Assembly: GCA_016870485.1 (NCBI GenBank)
Contig: VGBM01000004.1
Span: 62,001 to 126,000 of the forward strand
DNA length: 64,000 nucleotides
Direction of reading: 5' to 3'
Origin: Actinomycetota bacterium
GTDB taxonomy: Bacteria; Actinomycetota; Thermoleophilia; Gaiellales; F1-60-MAGs149
Shown here: one piece after another, positions 1 to 11,898 of the stretch
Numbering within the stretch: the stretch's first letter is position 1
Layout: each line of letters opens with the position of its first letter
Program-made: the position numbers and the translations under genes
The notes under the pieces: model-generated
The model's database searches: none
The model's input: only the letters and a program-made list of their open reading frames with translations
Told to the model about the DNA's origin: nothing

Positions 1-3487
<3,487 letters not shown>

Positions 3488-3976
3488 CTACGGGATTTTC
3501 CGGCGTTCGACGGACTGGGCGACGAGCCGCTGGAGGGCCGCCCGCAGACGCGGGTCCGCGACCTCCCGGGTGAGGGCGTCCGCCTTCTCCCGGGCGGCCT
3601 CGGAGGCCGGCTCGGGCGGGGGCTCGACGGGCTCCGCGGCCGGCGCCGCGAGCACCCCGACCTCGACCTTCAGGGCCGTCGGGGCGTCGTCCCCGAGCAG
3701 GTCGCGCAGGCGCCCCAGGATGCGCCGCTCCTCGAGGGTCAGGGCGTGCGTCCAGCTCGCGTCGCGGGCGTGCACGACGAGCGTCCCGTCGCCGGCGATG
3801 CGGGCCGGCTGGGCGACGGTGGCGAGCCCCTCGCCGACCGCCTCGGGCCAGGCCTCGGCGATGCGCCGCAGGGGCGCGAGGTCGGGGGCGGTGCTCCGCG
3901 CCGCCGTGCCCCCGACGTCGCCCGCGAGCGCCTGCGGCATCCGCAGGGCGTCGCCCGGCCGGCGTCGGCGGCTCAC
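3488..3976 (-). CDS. DUF721 / DciA-like protein
   Basis: A 162-residue protein starting at a GTG that overlaps the recF stop (GTGA), so it is co-translated with recF. The N-terminal basic stretch MSRRRRPGD is followed by a DUF721-type core: WPEAVGEGLATVAQPARI, GTLVVHARDASWTHAL and a leucine-rich helix ending LRDLLGD. The C-terminal third is Ala/Pro/Glu-rich and ends in a charged helix. DUF721 proteins sit in the recF-gyrB slot in many actinobacteria (for example Rv0004 of M. tuberculosis), and the family includes DciA, the ancestral loader or partner of the replicative helicase DnaB. Position and core support the family; helicase loading here is inference. Confidence 0.85.
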   Translation of the reverse strand: MSRRRRPGDALRMPQALAGDVGGTAARSTAPDLAPLRRIAEAWPEAVGEGLATVAQPARIAGDGTLVVHARDASWTHALTLEERRILGRLRDLLGDDAPTALKVEVGVLAAPAAEPVEPPPEPASEAAREKADALTREVADPRLRAALQRLVAQSVERRKIP

Positions 3977-5031
3977 GCGGCCGCCCCCAGCGCGTGGACC
4001 TGGTCGGCGAGGGCGTCAACCCCGTCGGCGCCGGTCGCGGTCAGGATCGTCTGGCCGTGGTCGCGGGCGAGCCCGACGAGGTTGGCCCGCCGCTCGCGGT
4101 CGAGCTCCGAGAGCACGTCGTCGAGGAGCAGCACCGGCGGCTCGGCGCGCGCCTCCCCCACCAGCGCGGCCTGGGCGAGCAGGAAGGCCAGGACGAGAGT
4201 GCGCTGCTCGCCCTGCGAGGCGCTGCGCCGGGCATCGCGCCCGTCGAGAGCGACGGCGAGATCGTCGAGGTGCGGCCCGGCGCCCGTGGTCTGGCGCTCG
4301 ACGTCGCGCCGGCGGCCCTCGACCAGCGCGGCCCGGAGCGCCGCGGCGTCCCCCGGGACCGACGCGCGGTACCCGAGGGAGGCGGGGCGGTCGTCGCCGA
4401 GGGCCGCGGCCCGCTCCGTAAAGAGCGGCGCGAGCCGGGCCACGAGCCGGTCGCGCGCCTCCGCCACGACCGCGCCGCGCTCCGCCACCTGGTCGTCCCA
4501 CGGGTCGAGCTCCGCCGGGTCGCCCCCGCGGCGCACGTGGCGCAGGGCGGCGTTGCGCTGCTCGACGGCCTGCCGGTAGGCCCGCTCGTGCTCCTCGAAG
4601 CGCGGCCAGGCGAGCTCGATCGCCCGGTCCATGGCCAGCCGCCGCACGGCCGGGCCCCGCTTGACGAGGTCGAGCAGGTCCGGGATGAAGACGACCGCGG
4701 CCCAGCGCTCGCGCAACGCGCGCCCGTCCACCTCGACCCCGTCGAGCTCGACCCGCCGGCCGCCGCGGGCGAGCTCGACCCGGGTCGTGCTCGGCGCGCC
4801 CCCGGCCTCGCCCTCGACGCGCACGCCGAGCCGGGCGGCGCCGTCTCGGACCATGCGCGCGTCCCCGGTCGGCCGCAGGCCGATGCCGCGCAACCCGAGG
4901 TGGACGGCCTCGATCAGCGAGGTCTTGCCGGAGCCGTTCGGGCCGACCACGGCGGTCACGCCGGCGGCCGGCCGCAGCTCGGCCATCGCGTGGCAGCGGA
5001 CGTCGGCGGCCCGCACCAGGTCGACGCGCAC
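3973..5031 (-). CDS. recF: DNA replication and repair protein RecF
   Basis: SMC-like ATPase that helps load RecA at gaps and stalled forks. The 352-residue product has Walker A GPNGSGKT at residues 30-37, the ABC signature SQGEQRTLVLAFLLAQA and Walker B VLLLDDVLSELD near the C-terminus. It starts with GTG 4 bp after the dnaN stop and its stop overlaps the DciA-like start by 4 bp, so dnaN, recF and dciA form one tight transcription unit. Length and motif order are normal for the family. Arginine- and alanine-rich composition reflects the genome's GC content. Confidence 0.95.
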   Translation of the reverse strand: MRVDLVRAADVRCHAMAELRPAAGVTAVVGPNGSGKTSLIEAVHLGLRGIGLRPTGDARMVRDGAARLGVRVEGEAGGAPSTTRVELARGGRRVELDGVEVDGRALRERWAAVVFIPDLLDLVKRGPAVRRLAMDRAIELAWPRFEEHERAYRQAVEQRNAALRHVRRGGDPAELDPWDDQVAERGAVVAEARDRLVARLAPLFTERAAALGDDRPASLGYRASVPGDAAALRAALVEGRRRDVERQTTGAGPHLDDLAVALDGRDARRSASQGEQRTLVLAFLLAQAALVGEARAEPPVLLLDDVLSELDRERRANLVGLARDHGQTILTATGADGVDALADQVHALGAAA

Positions 5032-5035
5032 GGCC

Positions 5036-6136
5036 CTACAGCCGGATCGGCATGATCACGTACCAGAACGCGCCGTCCGCGCTCTCGAGGAGCGCCGGCC
5101 GCAGGGACGAGATCAGGCCGAGGCGGACCTCGTCGCCGGGAACGCTCTCGACGCCGTCGCGCAGGAACTCGTGGTTGAAGCCGATCTCCACGGTCTCCGT
5201 GCCGTCGTAGCCGATGGGGATCGACTCGGCGCCCTCGGCGACGTCCGCGGTGCGTGCGGACAGGCTCAGCCTCCCGGGCGCGAGCTCGACGCGCACGGGG
5301 GTGTTCTGCCGGGCCACGATGCCGACGCGCCTGACGTTCTCGAGCAGTTCGTCCTTGGCGATCACCACCGAGTGCTCGATGCCCTCGGGACGCAGCGCCG
5401 AGAAGTTCGGGAACTGGCCCTCGATGCGGCGCGCGCTCAGCCAGATGCCGTTGGCGCCGAAGCTGACCAGCCCCTCCCCGATCGAGACGCTGAGCGGGCC
5501 GTCGCCCTCGCCGGCGATCCGCACGGCCTCCTCGAGGGCGCGCACGGGGATGATCGCCTCGAGCGGCTCGGGTGCGGCGCTCGCCAGGGGTGCCTCGGCG
5601 ACGGCCAGCCGGTACGAGTCCGTGGCCGCCATCACGAGGCGCTCCGCCTCGAAGCGGACCAGGGCGCCGGTCAGGACGGGCCGGCTGTCGTCGCGGGAGG
5701 CGGCGCGCTTGACGCGGTTGACGACCTCGGCGAACGTCGCGGCGTCGGTCTCGAAGGCGCGCTCGAGGTCGACGTCCGGCACCTGCGGGAACTCGTCGGC
5801 GGGGAGGCCGTAGAGCGTGTAGGCCGACGAGCCCGCGGACACGCGCACACCGCCCTCGCCCGTGGCCAGCTCGACCTGCTCGCCGGCCAGGGCCCGGACG
5901 AGCTCGGGCGCGATCTTGGCGGGTAGGAGTGCGCTGCCGGGCTCCTCGACGTCGGCGTCGAGCGGGACGCGCAGCGTCATCTCGAGGTCGGTGGCGACGA
6001 GCTGCGCCGGCGCCTCCGCGGAGCCTGCGTCGATGCGCACGTGCGCCGCGCTCTGGAGGTTGGCGCGCGTCGAGGCGGCCCGCGACGCCTGCGCGAGCCT
6101 CTCGGCCAGGTGCTCTCGGCTGCAGCGGATCCTCAT
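5036..6136 (-). CDS. dnaN: DNA polymerase III beta sliding clamp
   Basis: Processivity clamp that encircles DNA and tethers the polymerase and repair proteins. The 366-residue product has the three-fold clamp repeat and ends in YVIMPIRL, matching the conserved C-terminal MPxRL element that helps form the hydrophobic partner-binding pocket. Other typical stretches are DDSRPVLTGALVRFE and DSYRLAVAEAPL. The ATG follows a GGGGAG ribosome binding site by 3 nt. It is separated from dnaA by 268 bp and read in the same direction, followed 4 bp later by recF. Confidence 0.96.
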   Translation of the reverse strand: MRIRCSREHLAERLAQASRAASTRANLQSAAHVRIDAGSAEAPAQLVATDLEMTLRVPLDADVEEPGSALLPAKIAPELVRALAGEQVELATGEGGVRVSAGSSAYTLYGLPADEFPQVPDVDLERAFETDAATFAEVVNRVKRAASRDDSRPVLTGALVRFEAERLVMAATDSYRLAVAEAPLASAAPEPLEAIIPVRALEEAVRIAGEGDGPLSVSIGEGLVSFGANGIWLSARRIEGQFPNFSALRPEGIEHSVVIAKDELLENVRRVGIVARQNTPVRVELAPGRLSLSARTADVAEGAESIPIGYDGTETVEIGFNHEFLRDGVESVPGDEVRLGLISSLRPALLESADGAFWYVIMPIRL

Positions 6137-6404
6137 GCGCTCCCCATGGTGGTTTCCGTGGTTAGAAGGTTCATAGGGTAGTCATCACCATAGGGGCTGT
6201 GGAGGATGGGGATGGAGGCCCCGAATCGGCTCTGCTGCGTGCCTGAGCGGGCGTCGCAGCGGGGGAGCGATCGGGCATGGCCCCGCACGCCCTCCCCGCC
6301 GCGGCCGAAGCGACGACGCCCATCCCCCGCGGCCGGGGAGCACGACCCGTTCCATCCCCGGCGCATCCCCCGTCCGTCCCCAGGGCCCTCCACAGGGCGC
6401 GCGC
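6137..6404. other. Candidate oriC, dnaA-dnaN spacer
   Basis: This 268 bp spacer has no convincing gene and separates two genes that commonly flank an actinobacterial origin. DnaA-box-like sequences visible in it are TCCTCCACA (minus strand, 6198-6206), CCATCCCCA (minus, 6207-6215) and CCCTCCACA (plus, 6386-6394), plus several partial ATCCCC strings around 6319-6371. The dnaN-proximal 60 bp are less GC-rich than the surroundings and could serve as unwinding element or dnaN promoter. None of the boxes matches TTATCCACA exactly. That replication starts here rather than in the dnaA-rpmH spacer is inference. Confidence 0.5.
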
Positions 6405-7790
6405 TCATCCCAGCCGCCGGATCGTCGAGGTCAGCTCCTGGACCAGGTTGTACAGCGAACGATCCTCCTTCATGCGACGGGCGATCTTGTCGTACCCGTA
6501 GTGGATCGTCGTGTGGTCCCGGCCGCCGAACGAGCGCCCGATCTGCGGCAGGGACAGGTCGGTCAGCTCGCGGCTCAGGTACATCGCGACCTGGCGCGGG
6601 AAGACGACCGTCTGCGTGCGGCGCTCGGAGCGCAGGTCCTCGACCGTCAGGGAGAAGTACTCCGCGACGACCCGCTGTACCCCCTCGACGGTGACCGGCC
6701 GCGCGTCCTCGGGGTACTGGTTCTGCAGGACGTCCCGCACCAGCTCCACCGTCAGGGGCTCGCCGTTCAGGGTGGCGAACGCCACGCTGCGCGTCAGCGC
6801 CCCCTCGAGCTCGCGGATGTTCGTCTGCACGCGCATCGCGATCTGGGCCGGCACCTCGCCGTCTTCGATCACGAGCCCGTCGCGCGCCGCCTTCTTGCGG
6901 AGGATCGCGATCCGCGTCTCCAGGTCCGGCGTCTGCACGTCGGTGATCAGCCCCCACTCGAAGCGCGAGCGGAGGCGGTCCTCGAGCCGCGCGATCTCCC
7001 GCGGCGGCCGGTCCGAGGACAGCACGATCTGGCTGCCGCCCTCGTGGAGGGTGTTGAAGGTGTGGAAGAACTCCTCCTGGATCCCCTCCCGCCCCGACAG
7101 GAACTGGATATCGTCGATCAGGAGCACGTCGTAGCCGCGGTAACGGGCCTTGAACTGCTCGATCCGCTTCTCGCGCAGCGCCTCGATGAAGTCGTTCGTG
7201 AACGCCTCGCAGGTCGCGTAGCAGGTGCGCAGCCGCGGGTTCGAGACCGTCACGTAGTGGGCGATGGCCTGCAGGAGGTGCGTCTTGCCGAGGCCCGTGG
7301 CGCCGTGGATGACGAGCGGGTTGTAGGCCTGGCCCGGCGCCTCGGCGACCGCCAGGGCGGCGGCGTGCGCGAAGCGGTTCGACGGGCCGATCACGAAGGT
7401 GTCGAAGGTGGCGTTGCGGTTCAGGACCGGCGGCCGGGCCGGCTCCTCCGCCCGCGCGACGGTCCCGGGTGCCGGCGCCGGGGCGGCCGGAAGGGGCGCC
7501 TCGGGCGGCGCCGCCTCGGGGCCCTCCACCCCGAGGACGAGCGCCACGTCGAGCGGCCCGCCGTGCGCCTGGGAGGCGGCGGCGAGCACGAGGTCCATGA
7601 AGTGCCCGGAGATCCAGCCGCGCACGAAGTCGTTCGGGACCGAGACCTCGAGCCGCTCCTCGGTCAGGAGGACCGGCTCGGCACGGCCAAACCACGCGCG
7701 GTAGGTCGCAGGCGCCAGCGATTCCTGGAGCTCGCGGGCGACCGCGGTCCAGAGCTCGGCGGCCGGGGTGGAGGGAACCGGTCCGGACAT
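6405..7790 (-). CDS. dnaA: Chromosomal replication initiator protein DnaA
   Basis: AAA+ initiator that binds DnaA boxes at oriC and opens the duplex. The 461-residue product has domain I ([22 protein letters not shown]), a short Pro/Ala-rich domain II (about 90-122), and the AAA+ domain with Walker A GATGLGKT at 163-170 and Walker B LLIDDIQF. The sensor and signature region [17 protein letters not shown] is normal. The domain IV recognition motif reads [15 protein letters not shown]; the usual form is RDHTTV[ML][HY]A, so a His and a Gly occupy positions normally filled by a hydrophobic residue and Ala. ATG start; divergent from rpmH. Confidence 0.97.
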   Translation of the reverse strand: MSGPVPSTPAAELWTAVARELQESLAPATYRAWFGRAEPVLLTEERLEVSVPNDFVRGWISGHFMDLVLAAASQAHGGPLDVALVLGVEGPEAAPPEAPLPAAPAPAPGTVARAEEPARPPVLNRNATFDTFVIGPSNRFAHAAALAVAEAPGQAYNPLVIHGATGLGKTHLLQAIAHYVTVSNPRLRTCYATCEAFTNDFIEALREKRIEQFKARYRGYDVLLIDDIQFLSGREGIQEEFFHTFNTLHEGGSQIVLSSDRPPREIARLEDRLRSRFEWGLITDVQTPDLETRIAILRKKAARDGLVIEDGEVPAQIAMRVQTNIRELEGALTRSVAFATLNGEPLTVELVRDVLQNQYPEDARPVTVEGVQRVVAEYFSLTVEDLRSERRTQTVVFPRQVAMYLSRELTDLSLPQIGRSFGGRDHTTIHYGYDKIARRMKEDRSLYNLVQELTSTIRRLG

Positions 7791-7887
7791 CTCGAGTGCG
7801 CGACGCTAGCAGCGCCGACCGCTCGCGGGGAAGGGCATCAGGCGGGGGGATTCCCGCTGTTTGCGGGAAAAACAGGCGCCCACAGGG

Positions 7888-7919
7888 CCATCCCCAGAAG
7901 GATCCCCAGCTGGGGATAA
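7888..7919. promoter_or_regulatory. Cluster of three DnaA-box-like 9-mers upstream of dnaA
   Basis: Within 32 bp lie CCATCCCCA (7888-7896, plus), GGATCCCCA (7900-7908, plus) and TTATCCCCA (7911-7919, minus), all sharing ATCCCCA. The last differs from the E. coli box TTATCCACA at one base. The same CCATCCCCA occurs at 6207-6215 on the other side of dnaA. The cluster lies in the 227 bp dnaA-rpmH spacer, so it may autoregulate dnaA, form part of oriC, or both. Confidence 0.45.
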
Positions 7920-8017
7920 CCCGCTGCAGGCCGTTCGCGGGCCCGCGCGACGGTTCCCGGTTGGCGGGCCGCGGCGGCCGCCGGTATGCTTCGCGCTGGC
8001 GACGGATCGGATTCGAG

Positions 8018-8152
8018 ATGAAGCGCACCTACCAGCCCAACGTCCGCAAGCGCGCCAAGACCCACGGCTTCCGCAAGCGCATGTCGAACCGCGCCGGGCA
8101 GGCCGTCGTCCGCCGCCGCCGCGCCCGCGGCCGCAAGCGCCTGTCGGCCTGA
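8018..8152 (+). CDS. rpmH: 50S ribosomal protein L34
   Basis: A 44-residue, Arg/Lys-rich ribosomal protein beginning [18 protein letters not shown] and containing the family core FRKRMS and [12 protein letters not shown]. The start ATG is fixed by alignment to the invariant MKRT-Q-P beginning; a longer upstream reading frame exists but has no support. It begins the plus-strand run rpmH-rnpA-yidD-yidC-jag that is standard on the right side of bacterial origins and is divergent from dnaA. Confidence 0.97.
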   Translation: MKRTYQPNVRKRAKTHGFRKRMSNRAGQAVVRRRRARGRKRLSA

Positions 8153-8160
8153 GGTTCCGG

Positions 8161-8523
8161 ATGCCGACCGGCGCACAGGGACGCGGCCGGCTGACGCGCT
8201 CGGCGGAGTTCGACGCCGTCTACCGCCGTGGCCGCTCGACCTCGAGCCGCCACCTGGTGGCGTACGCGTTCCCGAACGACGCCGACGAGGCCCGGCTCGG
8301 TGTCGCGGTGTCGCGCAAGGTCGGCGGCGCCGTGGTCCGCAACAAGCTCAAGCGGCAGCTGCGCGAGGCGTTCGCCGCGCTGCCTGAGCCGCCCGGGCAG
8401 GTGGACGTCGTGCTCGTGGCCCGGCCCGGCCTCGACGCCGCCGTCGAGCAGCAGGGCTTCGACTGGTTGGTCGGGGAGATCGGCGAGCTCGTGGGGCAGA
8501 GCGCCCAGACGGCGGCCGCGTGA
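8161..8523 (+). CDS. rnpA: Ribonuclease P protein component
   Basis: Protein subunit of RNase P, which assists the RNA subunit in removing tRNA 5' leaders. The 120-residue product has [16 protein letters not shown] at the start, [17 protein letters not shown] and the RNA-binding [12 protein letters not shown] motif (family RNxxKRxxRE). It lies 8 bp after rpmH, and its TGA stop overlaps the GTG start of yidD. The C-terminal 15 residues are Ala/Gln-rich and not conserved in the family. Confidence 0.95.
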   Translation: MPTGAQGRGRLTRSAEFDAVYRRGRSTSSRHLVAYAFPNDADEARLGVAVSRKVGGAVVRNKLKRQLREAFAALPEPPGQVDVVLVARPGLDAAVEQQGFDWLVGEIGELVGQSAQTAAA

Positions 8524-8750
8524 TCGGCGACCTCCTGCACGGCCTCTACGCGCACGTCCTGCGGCCGCTCTGGCCCGGCGGCGCGCCGGCCACCCGCAAC
8601 TGCCGCTTCGAGCCGACCTGTTCGCGCTACGCGATCGACGCGGTCCGCTACCGCGGCCCCCTGGTCGGCCCCGTGCTGGCCGTGTGGCGCCTTTTGCGCT
8701 GCAACCCGTGGAATGATGGCGGAGTCGACCCGGTGCGCCGGAACCGCTGA
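8520..8750 (+). CDS. yidD: Membrane protein insertion efficiency factor YidD
   Basis: Small (76 residues) membrane-associated factor that aids YidC-dependent protein insertion. The diagnostic region is [19 protein letters not shown] followed by [14 protein letters not shown], matching the family CRF.PTCS.YA and CnP....G.DPV signatures. The GTG start overlaps the rnpA stop by 4 bp and its own stop overlaps the yidC ATG by 1 bp, so expression is tied to both neighbours. Confidence 0.95.
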   Translation: MIGDLLHGLYAHVLRPLWPGGAPATRNCRFEPTCSRYAIDAVRYRGPLVGPVLAVWRLLRCNPWNDGGVDPVRRNR

Positions 8751-9697
8751 TGGACACCCTCTACTCCCTCCTCGACCCGCTCGTCCTGCCACTCGAGTGG
8801 CTGCTCGTGACGATCCACGAGACCCTCGGCATCACGTGGGCCTGGTCGATCGTCGTCCTGACCGTGATCGTGCGCATCGCGATGCTGCCACTCACGGTCA
8901 AGCAGCAGCAGTCCTTCCGCGCGATGCAGGCCCTGCAGCCGGAGATCAAGAAGCTGCAGCAGAAGTACAAGGGCGACCGCCAGCGCCTCAACGAGGAGAT
9001 GATGGTGTTCTACAAGGAGAACAAGGTCAACCCGTTCGGGTCGTGCCTGCCGCTGCTCGTGCAGCTGCCGATCTTCTTCGCGCTCTACATCCTGCTCAGC
9101 CAGATCGGCGAGGAGGTGCTGGCGGGCGACGACCGGTCGATGTTCGCAGGCTGGATCCCCAGCATCACGATGAACCTGCAGGACCTGCCGGGCACCACGC
9201 TGTGGCCGCTGATGGTCGTCTACGTCCTCTCGCAGATGGGCGCCACGATCCTGATGCCGACGTCGATGGATCCGAAGCAGAAGTACATCTTCCTGTTCCT
9301 GCCGATCGTGTTCGCGTACTTCATCGTGAACCCGCCGTTCGGTGCCGCGGTCTTCCCCGCCGGCCTTCTGATCTACTGGATCACCACGAACCTCTGGACC
9401 TGCGGCCAGGCCGCCGTGATCCGGGTCTGGTTCCCGCCGCCCCTGCCGCCCGCGGCCAAGCAGGAGATGCCGAAGGCCAGGAAGAAGGGCGGCCTGCTCG
9501 GCCGCGGCGGCTCCAGTGCGACGCCGAAGGCGCGCAAGGACACCGCCGCGCCGGTCGAAGCCGCCGCCGAGAACGCCGACGGCGACGCGGCGGCCGGGGC
9601 CCCGAGCCCGGACCCCGCCCCCGCCCCCCGCACCAAGGCCCAGCGCCGCAAGCGCCCCGCCAAGCCGCCGAAGGGCGGCCCGAAGGGCGGCAGCTAG
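8750..9697 (+). CDS. yidC: Membrane protein insertase YidC/Oxa1
   Basis: Polytopic inner-membrane insertase of 315 residues, of the short actinobacterial/Gram-positive kind lacking the large periplasmic domain of E. coli YidC. The groove segment SIVVLTVIVRIAMLPLT carries the conserved Arg, followed by the cytoplasmic coiled hairpin (LQPEIKKLQQKYKGD...LNEEMMVFYKE) and NPFGSCLPLLVQLPIFFALY. About five membrane segments end near residue 230. The last 85 residues are a Lys/Pro/Ala-rich cytoplasmic tail that may contact ribosomes. The jag gene follows with no gap. Confidence 0.95.
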   Translation: MDTLYSLLDPLVLPLEWLLVTIHETLGITWAWSIVVLTVIVRIAMLPLTVKQQQSFRAMQALQPEIKKLQQKYKGDRQRLNEEMMVFYKENKVNPFGSCLPLLVQLPIFFALYILLSQIGEEVLAGDDRSMFAGWIPSITMNLQDLPGTTLWPLMVVYVLSQMGATILMPTSMDPKQKYIFLFLPIVFAYFIVNPPFGAAVFPAGLLIYWITTNLWTCGQAAVIRVWFPPPLPPAAKQEMPKARKKGGLLGRGGSSATPKARKDTAAPVEAAAENADGDAAAGAPSPDPAPAPRTKAQRRKRPAKPPKGGPKGGS

Positions 9698-10447
9698 GTG
9701 GACGAGACGTCGGTCGAGGGCACCGGCGAGACGGTCGGCGAGGCGCGCTGGGCGGCGATCCGCGAGCTCGAGCGCCGCTACCCGGGCCTCGACAAGGACG
9801 CGGTCGACGTGCAGGTGCTGTCCGAGGGCGAGCGCGGCCTGATGGGCGTGGGCCGCGAGCCCGCCCGCGTGATCGCCCGCCTGACCGACCTGCCCGCGCC
9901 GGGCGCCGCCCCGTCCGCGCGCCCGGCCCGCCCGGCCCCCCGCCAGCCGGCGCGCCGCCCGCGCGCCGAGGAGCCCGTTCTGCCCCGCGCCGAGGGCCCG
10001 CAGGCTGAGCGCGTGCACGAGCTGCTCGACGCCGTCTGCGGCGGGATCGGCCTCGACGCCGAGATCCACGTCGGCCAGGGCCCGGATGGTCTCGTGGCCG
10101 TGGTCGAGGGCGACGACCTCGGGCTGCTGATCGGCAAGCACGGCCACACGATCGACGCCGTCCAGTACCTCGTGAACGCGATCGTCCTGCGTGGAACCGG
10201 CGACGGGAAGCCGATCGTCGTCGATGCGCAGGGCTACCGCCGCCGCCGCGAGACCGTCCTGCGCGACACCGCCGAGCGGGCGGCCCAGGAGGCCCTGGCC
10301 ACGGGCGGCCCGATCTCGCTCGAGCCGATGTCCAGTGCGGAGCGCAAGATCGTCCACCTGGCCCTGCAGGACCGCCCCGACGTGGTCACGGAGTCCGGCG
10401 GCCGCGAGCCGCAGCGCTGCGTCGTCGTGCGGCCCGCCGACGGCTAG
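9698..10447 (+). CDS. jag: Jag/KhpB RNA-binding protein
   Basis: A 249-residue protein with the three Jag domains in order: an N-terminal Jag_N segment with GLMGVGREPARV (about 45-60), a Pro/Ala/Arg linker (about 68-100), a KH domain with GLLIGKHGHTIDAVQYL (about 145-161) and a C-terminal R3H domain with RRRRETVLRDTAER and PMSSAERKIVH. Jag (KhpB) binds RNA and affects cell elongation in Gram-positives. The GTG start directly follows the yidC stop, as expected for this conserved pair. Confidence 0.93.
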   Translation: MDETSVEGTGETVGEARWAAIRELERRYPGLDKDAVDVQVLSEGERGLMGVGREPARVIARLTDLPAPGAAPSARPARPAPRQPARRPRAEEPVLPRAEGPQAERVHELLDAVCGGIGLDAEIHVGQGPDGLVAVVEGDDLGLLIGKHGHTIDAVQYLVNAIVLRGTGDGKPIVVDAQGYRRRRETVLRDTAERAAQEALATGGPISLEPMSSAERKIVHLALQDRPDVVTESGGREPQRCVVVRPADG

Positions 10448-10449
10448 GC

Positions 10450-10463
10450 GTTTCACGTGAAAC
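10450..10463. promoter_or_regulatory. parS site 1
   Basis: Perfect 14-bp palindrome GTTTCACGTGAAAC, the canonical core of bacterial chromosomal parS sites bound by ParB. It lies 2 bp after the jag stop codon and about 1.4 kb before parB. Confidence 0.93.
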
Positions 10464-10484
10464 GTGCAGGCGCCCGGAAGCGTC

Positions 10485-10498
10485 GTTCCACGTGAAAC
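10485..10498. promoter_or_regulatory. parS site 2, overlapping the rsmG start codon
   Basis: GTTCCACGTGAAAC, one base away from the perfect parS palindrome. Its centre is 35 bp from that of site 1. The GTG inside its CACGTG core (10492-10494) is the start codon of rsmG, so ParB bound here would cover the translation start region of the gene's DNA. Confidence 0.88.
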
Positions 10499-11133
10499 AC
10501 GACCCCGCCGCGCCGCTCCTGGACCTGATCGCGGGCGCCCGCCGGCGGCTCGTGGCCGACCCCGCGCCCGCGGCCCTCGCCGAGCACCTCGCCGACGCCC
10601 GCTCCAGCCTCGACCTCCTGGCCGGCGAGACGGGCCCGCTCGTCGATGTCGGCTCGGGCGCCGGGTTCCCCGGGATCCCGATCCTGCTCGACCGCCCCGA
10701 CCTCACCGGGGTCCTGCTCGAGAGCCGCGCCACGCGCTGCGGGCACCTCGCGGCGGCCGTCGCGGCCTGCGGTCTCGCGGACCGCGTGACGGTGGTCAAC
10801 GCCCGGGCCGAGGCCCACGCGGCCGGCGACGGGCGCGAGGCCTTCGGCATCGCGGTGGCCCGGGCGCTGGCCCCGCCGCCCGTCGCGATCGAGCTCTGCC
10901 TGCCGCTCCTGCGCCCGGGCGGCCTGCTCGTCCTGCACGCGGGCGCCGTCGACCGGGCGGGGGCCGAGGCGGCCGCCGCCGCGCTCGGCGGCGCCGTCGA
11001 GGCGCTGCGCCCCGTGGCGGGCTTCGAGCGCCGCAGCCATCTCGCGGTGCGCAAGACGGGACCCACGCCCGCGGGCTTCCCACGCCGGGTGGGGCTCGCC
11101 GCGCGCGAGCCGATCGTCCGGGGCGGGGGCTAG
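10492..11133 (+). CDS. rsmG: 16S rRNA (guanine527-N7)-methyltransferase RsmG
   Basis: SAM-dependent methyltransferase (formerly GidB) that modifies G527 of 16S rRNA; its loss gives low-level streptomycin resistance in several bacteria. The 213-residue product has the SAM-binding motif LVDVGSGAGFPGIPI at about 50-64, LLESRATRCGHL and RVTVVNARAE. GTG start within parS site 2; no other start fits the family N-terminus, which is already short compared with the usual 210-240 residues. It lies in its usual place between jag and parA. Confidence 0.93.
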   Translation: MKHDPAAPLLDLIAGARRRLVADPAPAALAEHLADARSSLDLLAGETGPLVDVGSGAGFPGIPILLDRPDLTGVLLESRATRCGHLAAAVAACGLADRVTVVNARAEAHAAGDGREAFGIAVARALAPPPVAIELCLPLLRPGGLLVLHAGAVDRAGAEAAAAALGGAVEALRPVAGFERRSHLAVRKTGPTPAGFPRRVGLAAREPIVRGGG

Positions 11134-11142
11134 CCTGCGGGC

Positions 11143-11898
11143 ATGTCCCGCATCTACGCACTCGCGAACCAGAAGGGCGGCGTCGGCAAGACCACCACGG
11201 CCGTGAACGTCGCGGCCTGCCTGGCCGAGGCGGGCGCGCGCGTCCTGCTCGTCGACTTCGACCCGCAGGCGAACGCCACGACCGGGCTCGGGCACCGGCC
11301 CGTGCGCGGCCGCTCCACCTACGAGGTGCTGCACGGCCTGCCGCTCGAGGACGCGATCATCCCGTCCGGCGTCCCGAACCTCGACCTCGCGCCCGCCCAT
11401 CCGGACCTCGCGGCGGCCGCCGTCGAGCTCCCCGACCGCGAGGACCGTGAGCAGCTGCTCGGCCGCGCGCTCGCCGAGGTGGACGACCGCTACCCGTTCG
11501 TGCTCGTCGACTGCCCGCCGGCCCTCGGCATGCTGACGGTCAACGCGCTGGCGGCCGCGAACCGCCTGATCGTGCCCGTGCAGTGCGAGTACTACGCGCT
11601 CGAGGGGCTCGCGCAGCTGCTCGAGACCGTCGAGATCGTGCGCGCGCGGATCAACCCGCAGCTGCAGCTCTCGGGCCTGCTCCTGACCATGCACGACGGC
11701 CGCACGCGGCTCGCCCAGGACGTCGCCTCGGACCTGCGCGAGCACTTCGGCAGCAAGGTCTTCGACAGCGTCATCCCGCGCAGCGTGCGGCTCGCGGAGG
11801 CGCCCTCCCACGGGCGCCCGATCTCCCAGTTCGACCCGCGCTCGGCCGGAGCCGACGCGTACTACCGACTCGCCCTGGAGGTGGTTGAGCGTGGCTAG
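11143..11898 (+). CDS. parA: Chromosome-partitioning ATPase ParA (Soj)
   Basis: Deviant Walker ATPase that positions replicated origins together with ParB. The 251-residue product has NQKGGVGKTTTAVNVA (Walker A with the signature lysine) at residues 9-24, LLVDFDPQANATTGLG (A') and FVLVDCPPALGMLTVNAL (Walker B). It is of the short chromosomal Soj type without an N-terminal HTH. ATG start 9 bp after rsmG; the stop overlaps parB by 8 bp. Confidence 0.96.
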   Translation: MSRIYALANQKGGVGKTTTAVNVAACLAEAGARVLLVDFDPQANATTGLGHRPVRGRSTYEVLHGLPLEDAIIPSGVPNLDLAPAHPDLAAAAVELPDREDREQLLGRALAEVDDRYPFVLVDCPPALGMLTVNALAAANRLIVPVQCEYYALEGLAQLLETVEIVRARINPQLQLSGLLLTMHDGRTRLAQDVASDLREHFGSKVFDSVIPRSVRLAEAPSHGRPISQFDPRSAGADAYYRLALEVVERG

